A stretch of 64,000 nt of DNA from Effrenium voratum (taxonomy: Eukaryota; Sar; Dinophyceae; Suessiales; Symbiodiniaceae). Numbering within the stretch: position 1 is the stretch's first letter; every line of letters begins with the position of its first letter. Both the position numbers and the translations under genes were made by a program. Below are positions 44,510 through 55,768 of this stretch, piece by piece. The stretch is taken from NCBI GenBank assembly GCA_963377175.1, contig CAUJNA010001469.1, positions 868,501 through 932,500 on the forward strand. Reading direction: 5' to 3'. Under the pieces are notes generated by a model. That model saw nothing but the letters and a program-made list of their open reading frames with translations, was not told the origin of the DNA and ran no database searches.

Positions 44510-44970
44510 CTTCAAATTGACATGGAAGCGTAAAAGGGTGGAGTCCTGGTGATTTGGTTTGCCTCCCCGTGTGTTGGAGGTCCTTCCACACTCTCCGGCA
44601 ACGACGGCCGGTAGAGGGCGGAGGGACAGGCTCACGGACGGATGGATGGTGTGGTATGGCGTGGTATGGATTCTCCCAAAAAGTTTAAGTCCAGAAACTC
44701 AGGGTGTGAGTATATGGCCGTAGAGGTGATTTTTGGTCTCCCTTTGAAAGGCAGCAACTGGCGGCAGGGTCCAAAACCAGGCCATCCCTTTGACTCCCCC
44801 CGATCCTCAAAAGGAGATTAAAATGGCCAAGGTGTCATTTTCCAGTGGCACATCGGGCACTATGAAGAAGCAAGTGCCTGTGCTACTGATAACTTTATGA
44901 GCAGTCTGCAAGGGAGTAACCCGCAATGGGTTGTGAGTGCCTCCATGACTCAGCTGTAGGAAAGTCGCCA

Positions 44971-45001
44971 TTTCTCTCTCACTCTCTCTCTCTCTCTCTC
45001 T
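44971..45001. repeat. (CT)n microsatellite
   Basis: TTTCTCTCTCACTCTCTCTC and onward, nearly pure CT. Confidence 0.9.
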
Positions 45002-45199
45002 GGGAAGAGTGATTACATAGAAATGCGCATACGGAATGGTTTCAGGCCCCCGAACAAGGAGGAAAGAAGAATGGCGGTCCTCTAAATTTAGGTGACACAC
45101 CCATATTTCTTGTTTACTCCATAGTACGGGTAGGGTTGGTATTCCCCCCAAGTTCCAAGGGAGTCTTTGCTTCGGGCACTATTGTTGTTTTCTCGCGAG

Positions 45200-45271
45200 G
45201 CCTACGAGCAGCAAGCCATCAAGATGCATCGCGGCCGTGTTGACGAAATTGACCGCGGATACAGGTGGTGA
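45200..45271 (+). CDS. Terminal exon, unknown protein
   Basis: TTGTTGTTTTCTCGCGAG ends at 45199. The phase-0 frame AYEQQAIKMHRGRVDEIDRG-YRW has excellent codon bias and ends at TGA 45269-45271. It faces the - strand terminal exon at 45877-46091, giving a convergent gene pair. Confidence 0.6.
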   Translation, partial: AYEQQAIKMHRGRVDEIDRGYRW

Positions 45272-45876
45272 AGTTCCTGACGGTTTTCCTTGTAACCCCA
45301 CACAAAAAAGGCGCCCTCAAGAGAATGGCACCCAAAGCAACCTGCTTCTACCTTAAGTTAAATCAAATGTGGGTTCATCAACTTGGTTGAGGGTGGGAAA
45401 GGGTGGTTGCCCACTTCTCTTCCCCCGTGGAGTAGTTCTTGGGAATCCTCTTGCTCCTAATTCAGCAGGTTGACTCTGGGGTTGACTCCGGTTTTCGTTG
45501 TTTTTTGTCGGAGTACCCTTGGGGTTGATTACAGCCAGAGCAAACTCTGGGGAACCTCAAGGATGTAACTTCATGAATGCTAACCACGGATGAATCAACC
45601 CCAGTTTATTAACAGGTGTCCCTGGGTGTAGTGGGGAAGCATCAGTTTTGCGGGCACACCCCCCTATTAAATTGGACGAGTTGTTTAACCCGGGTCAGCA
45701 TTACCCATGACGGATCTGGGCGAATGACGAACCGACGTCACGTGAAGGGGCGGTGCGACCTCACTCACAGTGAGTGAGATTTCTTGTATAACTTGCCCTG
45801 GAGGCTCAAAGTTGTTTTGCGGCCCTGTGCATGCAATGTTGGCTGATGGAATGCTACAGTGACATGGGAAACATGT

Positions 45877-46091
45877 CTAGAGAGTTATCCGCGGACAGTG
45901 CGTGCCTCGCCAAAGCGCTTGCTGGGCTTTTCTTGTAGCTTTCCTTGCCTTGCCCTCCCACCAGCAGTGCATCAGTTGAGTCGGCCTTGTGACAGGATAG
46001 ACTTTCAAAGAGGATTTGAGGAGTTCCATTGGTGTGCGGCTCATGGTGATCAACTGGATCCAGGCGACAGCTTTCTTCACTAGTTCATACA
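45877..46091 (-). CDS. Terminal exon on the - strand
   Basis: On the - strand CACTTACAAG ends at 46092. The frame YELVKKAVAWIQLITMSRTP ... THCPRITL runs about 71 codons to TAG at 45877. It is basic and helical with a WW pair and has strong C/G-ending codons. No family is recognised. Confidence 0.5.
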
Positions 46092-47246
46092 CTTGTAAGT
46101 GTTTGGGAAGATCATGTTAGCGATGTCAGCCGAACTGGATGGACTTGTCTGACCAATCCACGTGGGAGTTAATTCCTGCCTTTTACCCGCCACCTGCAGC
46201 CACAAAAGCTGCCACAACAACACAAACATGGAACAGAGGCCAGTGGGTTAGATGTGAGCTACCCATTTCAAGTATTTCAGGACTGCTGCGTGATCTTAAC
46301 AGACTCGGGGATTCACCGCAAATCCAAGGCATGAGATGCGGCAAAGCTACTATAGGCTGGGCACGGTTAGGCAGTCCTTCACCTGACAGACTGCCCAAAG
46401 GAGCAAACCGTTGGCTCACCGAACAACCTCATGAAGGTCCTTTAGGAGGGGTTCCCTCATTTTCCGGCTTGGGACCTACACTCATTTGGGTAGGGAGATC
46501 TTCAAAATGTGTTTTTTCCTGTTATTTTCTCTGCAATCAACCCAAAAAGGGTACAATCCAAAACAGGCCACCCATTTGGCCACAATCAGGGGAATGCAAT
46601 TGCTGACTTGCCAAGAAGTTTTCTTTGAAGGGGTTCCCTTTGTGACCGACTTCCTTTGAGGCTTCCTTTGGAGGGGACCCGGCGCTGATTGTTGCAGCAC
46701 CTCTTGCCCAATGCCGCAAGCAGCTGTCACAACCCTGGATTCCACTCAAATTCTGCGACTCTTAAGTGCTGGACTGTTGGTTTGGAGACGGCATGGAGGA
46801 GACCATCCCAAATCCCCGCGAAACAAAGGAGAGAACCACGCTTTCCTATGTACTCCTGGCAAAGAAGTGATACTGTCCGTGGCTTATGCGATGTGTTCAG
46901 GTCACGGCACCTCGTGCACTGGAACTTTCAAATGCCCCACTGCCCCACTTTGTAGAATCTCCCAAGTGACTCATAAGACCTTGTCCGGCCACTAATGCTC
47001 ACCCACAATGAATATCATCCCACTTATTATGAAGGGGTGTCCCCTTTCTGCCAGGGGGGCCGCCTGATTGATAAGTGGGGGGTGTATTAATCAGGGGTCA
47101 ATACTAGGCATAGTAGCCTCGGTTTGGATTGGCGGGGCCCCGACCATAGCAAAGTCGGGAGGCCTCATTGCCCTCTAAAAGGAGCTCTGGGTAAACTGAG
47201 GGAAGCCACCCTCACAAGGCTTGGGGCGTGCCTTTAGTGCCTTCAG
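46092..47246. other. No firm gene; foldback-like segment
   Basis: A foldback-like stretch with GGGTACAATCC and GATCTTCAAAATG is at about 46490-46580. Several overlapping frames have no splice support. Confidence 0.4.
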
Positions 47247-47310
47247 GGAGATCGACCACCTCCGGGACCAGCTGGGGATCAAAGCGAGGAATCCCAGCTT
47301 CGACATGAAG
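47247..47310 (+). CDS. Putative internal exon
   Basis: TTTAGTGCCTTCAG ends at 47246. The frame EIDHLRDQLGIKARNPSFDM-K ends at GAAG|GCGCGG, a GC-type donor. Coding bias is good; product unknown. A foldback element begins 73 bp downstream. Confidence 0.45.
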
Positions 47311-47382
47311 GCGCGGCCATGCACCGGACCAAGAAACGGCCATGCACCTCCAAGGCGATGCGAAGTGATCGGGGAGATAGCG

Positions 47383-47496
47383 AAATGGGTGTGTCATGGT
47401 GTGTCTGCTGTTGAGGGTACCACCTTTTGGTTGGTTAGGAAACCAAAAGGACACCTGCCATTACTTGGGTCCCCCGAAAAAATGACCCGCCCAAAT
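47383..47496. repeat. Short foldback element with 10-bp perfect core
   Basis: The outer left end is AAATGGGTGTGTC and the outer right end is the inverted-like GACCCGCCCAAAT. The core CCTTTTGGTT (47423-47432) pairs exactly with AACCAAAAGG (47441-47450). Confidence 0.7.
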
Positions 47497-48786
47497 GCTG
47501 GTTGATTTTGATTGAGGGGGTGGCCCCTTTGAGTGGAGAGTGGGGGGGCAGACCACTTTTGGAGGGGACCACCCCTTTGTCAATAGGACAGGTTTATTAA
47601 TATGGGGTCAACCTTTATTATATGGCAACCAGAACCGTCAAAAGTGGGGATGGGCGGGCTATGCCCTGTTCAACCCTTATTAGGCGTTTATCCTGGGCCT
47701 AGCATAGGCAAATGGGGAGCCTGCCGTCAAAAAAAGACACACCCATACACAGATAGGGAAGTCCTTGGCCTATCCCTCTCCGCCTGTTTGTTCTTGTTGT
47801 TTAGAGGCCCCTCCCGCTATTTCCCCGTCTCAGTTGCCCAGTGGCCGCCCGTTTTCCTTTTCTTTTTTGGATTTTTCCGTTGGTATCAGGTGCCGTTCTA
47901 CCGCATAAGATCCTAACGTCTGGGTTCCGTAAAGGATGCATCCCGAACACAACCTGATTTACAAGGAGATCCTCTAGACCTTATACGGCAAAGTGTTCTG
48001 ATTTCATGTGTTTTATGTGTTTGCGGACCAAATGTACCCATTACATAAGCTTATCAAGGCTATGTGAATTGGTGGGTTCAGGGCCCACTCATACGGGTGG
48101 CTCCGAACGGGTTCCGCTTGTGTTCTACTGTCACTGCTTGCATGCCAAAACGAAAGCAAGCCTGACCCCAAATTAAGGGTCCCAACTTAAGACTCAATTT
48201 GGTGAAAGCTCACGTCCCTCGACGAGATGCAAACCTCGGACCTCACTTGCCCCAAAGAAAACGAGTGTTGGTTTGACTGTTTGCCCAGATCTGGGCTACA
48301 CAGAAAGTGCATTCAGATTTTGGTTCATACGTAGTCTACCCGAAACCTTAATCAATTACCCACTAATTCTGACTGAAATATAGGAATCCAATCAGCAAAG
48401 GCGTCCCAAATGGCCATGGGTTCATATATGGGGTGCGTACAATCAGCCTTTGACTTAAAAAAGCGGAAGAGACCTGAGAGTGTGACCCAAAACAGCAATT
48501 CCACTCAGGAAGTTAGTTGAACCCTGTGGTGGACATCAGGATGGGGATCTATGTCCACCAACCAGTTTCGGGGCCGTTCCCAACCAAGAGAATTACAGGA
48601 TTCTAGCTTGTTTTCCCCTTGAAGGGTGATTTGAACCATCACCTCTTGGTTGCCAATTCAAAGTGAATTTCCTTTTGGGATGTTTAAACCATTAAAAACA
48701 AAAAAGGAAACTGTGTGTATCAAAAAGGAATAGGAAAGCCCAAAAATGGATTTCGGTTGTCCTTGTGGCTGCCCTTTAAAGCCACC
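47497..48786. other. No gene recognised
   Basis: Intron-like or intergenic sequence with no biased frame. Confidence 0.4.
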
Positions 48787-48821
48787 AAGGGTGCGCCCTC
48801 AAAAAGCCAAAATGGGCGCAC
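48787..48821. repeat. Hairpin GGTGCGCCC/GGGCGCACC
   Basis: A 9-bp perfect inverted repeat around TCAAAAAGCCAAAAT, at the right end of a foldback-family copy that starts near 48690. Confidence 0.6.
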
Positions 48822-48845
48822 CGAAATTCGAGCTCTTTGGGCAGG

Positions 48846-48930
48846 AGGTGCAGTTCTTCGATGCCAAGGCGTACAGGTCGCACCTGCGACATTCGAAGTT
48901 CCCCAACAAATGTGGCGGTTGCCTGGGGTG
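48846..48930 (+). CDS. Putative exon close to a hairpin element
   Basis: TCTTTGGGCAG ends about 48845. The frame EVQFFDAKAYRSHLRHSKFP-NKCG is well biased and ends near a GT donor at about 48920-48925. A second small frame GALKKFQDRRKHM at about 49037-49072 after AATCAG may be the next exon, but the phase does not join cleanly. Confidence 0.35.
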
Positions 48931-49539
48931 CCCAAAAGGTTTCCTTCTTTGTTGCTTTTTGTTCTTCTCCGTTTTTGCCTGTTTTTTCCCATGTTTTTTC
49001 CGCGGGGGGGGGACCATGACGAAAACAAATCAGGGGGCTCTGAAGAAGTTCCAAGACCGAAGGAAACACATGTGTGTAGCAGGATCCATTTGTTTGAACC
49101 CATTTGGGGTCACCCAAACAACCAGGGCGGCCCTTGTTCCCACTACGTAGAGGTTTGCGCCCAAATGGCAGGGGTGGGTTCTCAAAGCTCACTTGGATCT
49201 TGGTCCGATGCTGAGCTGAGTGACGCTCAGTTTTCTCCATAGTAGACGGATGGCAAGAGCACCAGGTTTGATGAAAATGCCCCTTGGTTGCCCAACGAAA
49301 GCTTTGGGGGTCTCTGCCCGCATCAGCTCTAGCTGTGGGGTGGTTCGGAGCAGCTTTTCAGGGGTTCTGGAGGTTGCTGTCAGGGATACCCCGGCGTGGT
49401 GGTTTGGGCGAGTCAAGATTTACGATCCAGTTTTGGACTGGAACTGGCCACTTTCCTGCAAACTGCACGGAACCCCCCAAAAGTGCCCCAGCTTTCTTTT
49501 GGCATGTGCTTTTTTGTTCGGGTTCTATGACTTCTGTAG

Positions 49540-49579
49540 GAGTACAAACTCCACGACGGTTTTGTGGAGCTCAGCCAAG
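49540..49579 (+). CDS. Small putative exon
   Basis: TGACTTCTGTAG ends at 49539. The frame EYKLHDGFVELSQ ends in CAAG|GTTGTG. Another short frame (FDENAPWLPNESFG, 49266-49309) may belong to the same gene. Confidence 0.4.
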
Positions 49580-50982
49580 GTTGTGCGTCTCAGAGAGAAG
49601 CCCCGAATATGGCACGAATTCCTTTTTTTTCAGATTCCCTGCTAATTCGGGGTTTCCATTGGTGGTTGGCTTCTTGTTTGAAGGCTTACAACAGGCTTGT
49701 TGTAGCCCAACTCATCAGAGGGCAAACCCCTTGGATCGCCTCAAGCGCACTTTGATTCTTGGGAGTTGACAAATGTCCCAACCTGACATGATTCCCCCAA
49801 CTAGGAGTTGTTGGGAAGTTTCGTTTCCCTTTTTTCACACTCTGAGTTCCGCTAGTTTTTGGACGGGGACCAATGCACGCAGAAAGTGAGTTGTGTGGAG
49901 TCTTTTGAAAGAACTCACACCCCGTTCAAGGTGCTATGAGGCATGCAGGTGTTCTTCTTTCAACAAGGAGTGTGACACATAGATTATTCATGGTTGTCTG
50001 AGGGGTTTCGTGACACATCAGCAAGTAGCAAGTGTTTGGACATGTTTGGCCAATCCATTCAGGGTGTCTAATCAGGTTGGCCAAGATAGTAAGCTGTTGG
50101 CAACTCACGTTACAACACGGACTAGTGTGCCAACTTTCCTCAAAATCCAACCTCCGGCCACGCGTAGGCCGCTCAGCTGGAAAGAGCTTGCAGATTTGCT
50201 GCTGGTGCAGCGTGCCTTTGCTTCATGTGAGCAGCGCCCAACAAGCATTTGGAAATCATTGCGACAATGTTAGCGGAACGACAGATGTGAGTGCATGGAC
50301 TCAGCAGATGTGAGTGCATGGACTCAGCAGAACACGTTATTAATTTGGCGCGGGAGCTTGGCTACTTATATAGTAGCTCTAAGAGTCCTTTGGTACGCGA
50401 GGAAGTACTTCAACCCCTTGTATCCCCCAAACAATTCTTCAAAGGGTACTTGGACCCTTTGGTAAGGTATCGCGAACACGATACGGGGGCAAGAAATGGG
50501 ATATCGTTGGAGTTTGTTTTGTTATGCATGTTTCGAGGTTCACTCAATCTGGGCCAGCATCAAACTCTGATTCGTGATCCAGGGGCAGAAGGTGAGGTAA
50601 TTTTATTCTTGCGGGGCCGGGCAAAAAGGGCGCAGGGTAGCTCAACGAATCGGAACTAATCAAAGGGCGCCGAGCCCTTTTTCATGCCCTTTCAAGATGC
50701 TCGTGAACTGTAAGAGCGCCGAAGCAAGAAGGCCCAACCTCTAAGGCAATAAGGCAAGGCTTCTGTTGACCTATGGGTTTGAAGCTCACTCATACAATGA
50801 GTGCGCTTCTTGCACTAACATCGTGGTTTTGGGATATGAGGGAGCTCGGGAAATTCCTACAAGAACCACGGTGGGGATGTTTCATGTTTTAGGAAGACTT
50901 GTTATCCTTCCTGAAGCCAGGGAAGGTTCTCAAAATAGAGGGCCAGTTTTTGGGTCGGAGTTTCATAAACAAACACCCATCG
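49580..50982. other. Unassigned; 23-bp tandem duplication
   Basis: CAGATGTGAGTGCATGGACT-CAG occurs twice in a row at 50282-50304 and 50305-50327. No exon is supported. Confidence 0.45.
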
Positions 50983-51086
50983 GGGTGTGTCTTTTTTATG
51001 GGGACCCCTAAAATGTGGGTTTGCCTTTTGGTTTCCTTTGTAAAATCAAGAAACAATGGTACCAACTCCAAAAACAGACAGACCCA
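50983..51086. repeat. Short foldback element next to an exon
   Basis: The left end GGGTGTGTCTTTTTTATGGG and right end GGTACCAACTCCAAAAACAG-ACAGACCC are inverted relatives, with a TGGTTTCC core near 51029. Confidence 0.6.
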
Positions 51087-51103
51087 TACCCTGTCCCCAA
51101 AAA

Positions 51104-51178
51104 GTCGATCCCAAGGATTTGTCGGATCCCTTAGGCATCGAAGCCAACGGGGGCGAGCGGACCGTGGAGCTGGTGCCG
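51104..51178 (+). CDS. Putative internal exon
   Basis: The frame VDPKDLSDPLGIEANGGERT-VELVP ends in phase 0 at CCG|GTGAGG. The 5' limit is uncertain because the frame is open into the right end of the foldback element just upstream. Product unknown. Confidence 0.45.
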
Positions 51179-52098
51179 GTGAGGGCTTCTTGAATCAAAT
51201 CCCAGTGGATCCCCAGCAAGCCAACCTTTTTCCAGGGTCCTCATATTTTTGGTGTCTTAGAACTCCCCCCCCAAGTGCTCGTTGTTTGTATTTGGTGCTG
51301 TATTTGTGTGAGCGTGTTGGTGTGATTGTGTGTTTGGAGTGTTTGGGTGCAGCGTGTGTGCGTGCGTGCGCGTGTTTTTGAGTACCCTTTTTCTGGGTGT
51401 TTTCATGGGACATCAAACCCAAAGGAAAACCAACATGCTTAAGATCTCCCCTCGATAGAACCATGGCAGTTCCCGAAAATGAAGGGCCTACGCATCTCAA
51501 AGACCATTCAACTTCTCCATGTCCGATTTCAGTTCTCCGCGAATCAACAGATGTGGGCGACAGGACAACGACCGGTTTCCCAGGGCAGATTTTTATGGAA
51601 CCCCAAAACAGGGTTCCGCAACAGGAGATTCAATTGAAATTATTGTGCTTGTTGGGTTTCATACTTTTCTCTTCTTTTTTCTTCGGGAACCCCCCCAAAT
51701 GCTGGTGTTCCAATTGGTTTCCCTAAACCAACCAAAACAGAGGTACCATCACCCAAAAAAAGACGAGCCTCCCACGCCAACTTGCGTTGCTGGCCTTGTT
51801 TGACTGCGGCGGGGTCTATTCGCCTTTTAAACCTCAAAGCCTGGAACCGAACCGCGAGCCGAGGTCCTGTGCCGTGATTGCCGGAACAAGTTTGCCTCAG
51901 AAGTGCCAGATTTGCCGCAGGCGGGGGGTGGGGGGAGTTGATCAAATTGTAACAAGAAGATAAAACGAGCTGAGCTCGCTAGATATCCGGTTGGGGTTTT
52001 ATGTTAATATATTGCACCTGGAGACTTAAGCCCAGTTCCGATCCCTGAATTCAAGTCTACCTTAGGAGGCTTAGGAGAAATCAATAGAATCGGAGGGC
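51179..52098. other. Unassigned, with a foldback fragment
   Basis: A GAGTACCCTTTTTCTGGG foldback-like piece lies at about 51379-51440 and GT-rich sequence at 51288-51376. No exon is supported. Confidence 0.4.
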
Positions 52099-52326
52099 AT
52101 GGGCCCGAAACGCAGAGAAGGTTCCCCTTGCGGCAGAAGGTCACCACCCCCCAAAGCCAGCTTTTGGAAAAAGCGGTTACCCCCTCAAGCCGTTGAGACA
52201 CCACTGCGACTTGACTCCCATGCCCCGGGCCCCTTGCAGCCGCAGGATGCCGAGTCCCAGGTGACGCCGGACATGATCCTAACGGAACTTCCGCCCGAGG
52301 ACCCGATAGTGTTCCCCCGTATATAG
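52099..52326 (+). CDS. Small ORF or terminal exon upstream of the nuclease-like ORF
   Basis: ATG 52099 opens a 75-codon frame ending in TAG. Its second half (VTPDMILTELPPEDPIVFPR, after CCCTTGCAG at 52239) is the better biased. It may be a terminal exon 52240-52326, not a one-exon gene. It lies 105 bp before 52432 on the same strand. Confidence 0.4.
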   Translation: MGPKRREGSPCGRRSPPPKASFWKKRLPPQAVETPLRLDSHAPGPLQPQDAESQVTPDMILTELPPEDPIVFPRI

Positions 52327-52431
52327 ACAGGCTCCCAGGCTGAGACGAAAGTTTCGGCCGCTGGCTTTATTTGGGCATAGTTTCGTTCACCAACGGCTGC
52401 ATTTCTGCAGCGAGCCTGGCCCAAAAATGCC

Positions 52432-53613
52432 ATGTCGCAATGCCGAGCGTTTGCTTGTCACTGCAGGTGGTTTGGCGCAACAAAGACACAGGGGTATTTT
52501 CAGTTGCTGACTCGTCGTGTTGCTGTCATCCCGATGTGTAGCCTGGAGTCAAGATTCCAGGATGTAGAATTGGGAGCAACTGCGGCTGCTTATGCTGGCT
52601 GCAAGCTTGCTGCGCTCACGCCATCCATGCGCGGGTACATGCTCGAAACAGTAGCAAGGGGGTTCTTGCAGCAGCTTGAGCCGAACTCGATCATCTTAAA
52701 TTCTATTCCAGGGGAGAGATGTGACGGCTCCAGGCGCGGACTGAAACAGGCAGAGTACGACTGGCTTCACGACGGAAGGAGAGTCCAATGCAAATCATCT
52801 CAGTTGTGCTGGAATGTTCGCCTCCGCAGATGGCAGGCATGCTTTCGACACATTAAGCCTGGCTTGTGTGACGAGCTGGTGTTGGTGCTCTACGTTCCTG
52901 GTCGGCTTCATTTCTTGCGGCAGGAATTTCAGAGTGGTTCATCTTCTGTAGGTCCATCAAAGACCCTTAGTGCCCCGGCAGGTTTGGAAGATATCAGTGA
53001 TGCAACGTCTCATGTCAAGTTGAAAATCCTGGAGGATTTGACGTGCAGGTTTCTCGGCATGTTAGACATTTGCGACCAGCTGGTTGGGCAAGCACTTGAT
53101 GTGCACACTCAGCGCCTTAAAGTTGAACTTGAAATTGAAGCATTTCGCAATCACCCACTTGGAGAGGTCTGGCACAACTCACCCCCCACGCGTGGCATCA
53201 TGATCCAACGCATGGTGCAGGAAGTTGACTCCTTGCTGCATCCTGGCGCTACCCAGGTCGAAGGAACAGCGTACAAGTCGCCGTTTGACTGGTGCCGCAG
53301 CGGGCTGCGTGTGGAGTGCAAACATGGTAGAATTGCGTGGGGGCGGAACCAGTGGTTGTGCAACTTCGCGTGGGTCAAACAAACCAGCTTCGACTTGCTT
53401 TATTTGGCAATAGACACTCCATCTGGACTGCAGATTCTGCAGTTTGGTGGAACAAAGTTCGTGAGGTCAACAGGTACACGTGAGGAAGCAGCCGGCAAGC
53501 AAATAAGAATTTCAGGCCCTCTTGGAGTGAGGTGCTGGTCGGAGTCTGTGAATGCCATGACAAAGAAACTTGTGGCAGCCGGCAGCACTCACGTGGCAAC
53601 TGTAGAGTGGTAA
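52432..53613 (+). CDS. Tandem PD-(D/E)XK-like nuclease-fold protein
   Basis: This intact 393-codon ORF starts at ATG 52432. Two related halves are visible. The first has a helix MRGYMLETVARGFL (res. 67-79) and D110...Q119-C-K121. The second has RGIMIQRMVQEV (res. 254-265) and D286...E295-C-K297. In both the D-to-K distance is 11, and each is followed by a Trp, an aromatic/basic strand and a DxLxLxxxxPxGLxxL-type strand. D-(x)n-(E/Q)xK is the signature of the PD-(D/E)XK nuclease fold. The second copy keeps the canonical ExK and the first has QxK. I recall similar proteins as multi-copy families in dinoflagellates. Selfish-element or repair roles are inference. It is AT-balanced, unlike the retrotransposon. 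Confidence 0.6.
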   Translation: MSQCRAFACHCRWFGATKTQGYFQLLTRRVAVIPMCSLESRFQDVELGATAAAYAGCKLAALTPSMRGYMLETVARGFLQQLEPNSIILNSIPGERCDGSRRGLKQAEYDWLHDGRRVQCKSSQLCWNVRLRRWQACFRHIKPGLCDELVLVLYVPGRLHFLRQEFQSGSSSVGPSKTLSAPAGLEDISDATSHVKLKILEDLTCRFLGMLDICDQLVGQALDVHTQRLKVELEIEAFRNHPLGEVWHNSPPTRGIMIQRMVQEVDSLLHPGATQVEGTAYKSPFDWCRSGLRVECKHGRIAWGRNQWLCNFAWVKQTSFDLLYLAIDTPSGLQILQFGGTKFVRSTGTREEAAGKQIRISGPLGVRCWSESVNAMTKKLVAAGSTHVATVEW

Positions 53614-53801
53614 GCTTGCGGAAACTCGACTCTCTCCAGAAGACCCTTCGCGCATACGGTTTATCAATCGAAATAATCAAAGCAAAGCTGGCCGCTGGCT
53701 GCTTAGATTTTCTGGATGGCCACATTCGACTGTTGGCCAAGTTTGGGGATCGACGTGGCGGACAGCTCCAGGAAGGCTAATCAAGCGCTGGGGTTCAAGG
53801 C

Positions 53802-53942
53802 ATGGAAGCTGACAGAAGGAAGGTCCCTTCAGGGAAGAAGCCCGTCTTCCAAGAGCGCCCCTCGGTTTCCATTGCGGATTGGAGCACTGAAAGGGCTTTC
53901 GGGTGCAAGCTAGTGACACCGGACTGGCGAAGGGCAAATTGA
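53802..53942 (+). CDS. Small ORF/terminal exon, 46 codons
   Basis: ATG 53802 to TGA 53942 encodes MEADRRKVPSGKKPVFQERP and VSIADWSTERAFGCKLVTPD-WRRAN. Codon bias is good. A stop lies just upstream in frame, so the ATG is a plausible start or the exon begins nearby. It follows the nuclease-like ORF by 188 bp on the same strand. Confidence 0.4.
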   Translation: MEADRRKVPSGKKPVFQERPSVSIADWSTERAFGCKLVTPDWRRAN

Positions 53943-54881
53943 GGGCCACGCGCTTCTCAAAGCAGCATCAAGGCAAGCTTTTCGTGACAGGCAGGTCCTG
54001 ATGTAAACCAAAGCAGGTTATTCGCCGCGTCAATTTCAGTGTTCCTTGGATCAAAGACGCATTGTTCTTGGATTCTGCTCAGTACCGAATGTGTTCCATG
54101 CAGTCGCATTTTGTGCGTAGTGCCAACTTACCCCGTAGATCCCTCCTAACCTGTTTTGTTGTGGTTGGGCACCTGCCCTTAATGAGGCGCTGCTTTCATG
54201 GAGTAGCCCTAGATCGGAAAACTCGAGACTCAAGCCAATCTGGCACCCCGCAAAGCCAATTGAGTGAACAGTTCTAGGACGCGCGTTGGTTTCCCTCCAT
54301 TGACTGGATAAAGGGGGTCGACCTCTATAGATGATGTTTTGGGGGTAAACCGACCCCTTGTATTGTCTCCAAAAGACGCAAATGTCAGTTTTGCAATCCT
54401 TCCACGTCACCAGCCCTTGAGTTTTCTATCGGGTATTTTTGCATAGTCGAATCGCACTTTCGGAAATATCCCAATATATAGGTTGTTTCCAAATGATGGT
54501 TTTCTTTTTAGGTTTCCCTTTAAACCAACCAAACAAATGGGATGCCCAACTCTGCTGGGCAAGTTGTGCACCAGACGAACTTGCGGTGCCTTAGAACTTT
54601 CTCCCCTAGTGCCGGCTTACTGGCCAACCCAAACGTTCTGAGGGCCGGCGTTTTTCTCTTGACGCCTTGACGAGTCGGTCACCAGGGGCCCCCATGAAAA
54701 AGCGAGTCGGTTGCCGCCCTTGACCATTTGGGTGGCTGGTTTAAAAGGAAACCAAAAGGAAAATGTCCCCCCAATTTTGGGGGGCACGGGGGTCCTCCGA
54801 ATTATTTTGAGACAAACCCGGCTTTCCTCGGGGGAAGCCTTCCCTTTGCAAGGTTTTTTGTATTTGCGGCCCCGGCGACAG
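53943..54881. other. Unassigned; two foldback copies
   Basis: Cores GGTTTCCCTTTAAACC at about 54511-54526 and TGGTTTAAAAGGAAACCA at 54737-54754 mark two foldback-family copies. The second lies ~130 bp before the exon at 54882. Confidence 0.5.
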
Positions 54882-55015
54882 ACTGCCAGGAGAATGTGGA
54901 GTACACTGCCCAGGGCGTAAGCCGTTGGGCGCAAACCGAGATCTCCGTGCAGGCGAGACCGCACAAAACGAAGGGGTTGAGGGACTGCGTATGGCTAGAT
55001 GCCAAATGCAATTGA
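54882..55015 (+). CDS. Terminal exon with cysteines
   Basis: GCCCCGGCGACAG ends at 54881. The frame CQENVEYTAQGVSRWAQTEI and VQARPHKTKGLRDCVWLDAK-CN runs to TGA at 55013-55015. It starts in phase 1. Three cysteines in 44 residues suggest a disulfide-stabilised end. Family unknown. Confidence 0.5.
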
Positions 55016-55560
55016 TGGAGACTCAGGATAAATGAACCCCTGGTTGACGAATACTGTCCCGTTTCGAGGAATTCCTACACTAGTCAAAACACCCCTCAGT
55101 ACAGCAATCCACCAGGCTGATTCAAACATGTTGCACGTTTTGCCTTCAGACCGGGTGTTCCCTTTATGGTGCTATATGGCTGTGGGTCAAAACCAATGGT
55201 ACCATTTTGGGGTAGGTGTACCACCCATTTTAGTCTATTGTAGTGGGGATTGGGATGTTCACTGGGGGTACGGGATTTTGACCCATGGCCACATCTGCAA
55301 ATTGAAATGACCCTGCAGCAGCAAGCTTATCGAAACCTCGAGTGCCCTGATGTGTTCTTTGAGCCGTTTTCCATTAACATCAGCCAAACAAAGGGCAAGC
55401 TGCATGGGTCCATGGAAATCCACTGGTCTGGGATATGGTTTTGTCGTTTTCTAGGACTCGGACCCCCAACATGAGCTTTGGTTTTCCTTTTGTTCTTCTT
55501 TTTGAAGCAGCCCGAAAAGGGGTACCAACTCCGAAAAAGGCGAGCCACCCATAGTGACAG

Positions 55561-55644
55561 TATGCGACTCCAAGCTGAAGTGGCCGATGGGAGCAGATTG
55601 ATGTCAATGCCGACCTTTCGGCCCGAAGGCAACGCTGGCGAGGG
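55561..55644 (+). CDS. Putative exon directly after a foldback element
   Basis: CATAGTGACAG ends at 55560. The frame MRLQAEVADGSRLMSMPTFR-PEGNAGE ends at GG|GTGACT in phase 2. The preceding ~30 bases (GGTACCAACTCCGAAAAAGG...) are the right end of a foldback copy, so the acceptor lies at its edge. Confidence 0.45.
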
Positions 55645-55768
55645 GTGACTGCCCGACACACCAACACGCCGGGTTTTCCCTTGCTTTCCTTTCACAACCA
55701 GCCAGAAAGCCAGCCAACCAAGCAACCAAGCAACCGACCAACCAACCAAGCGAGGTGTCACACACAAA

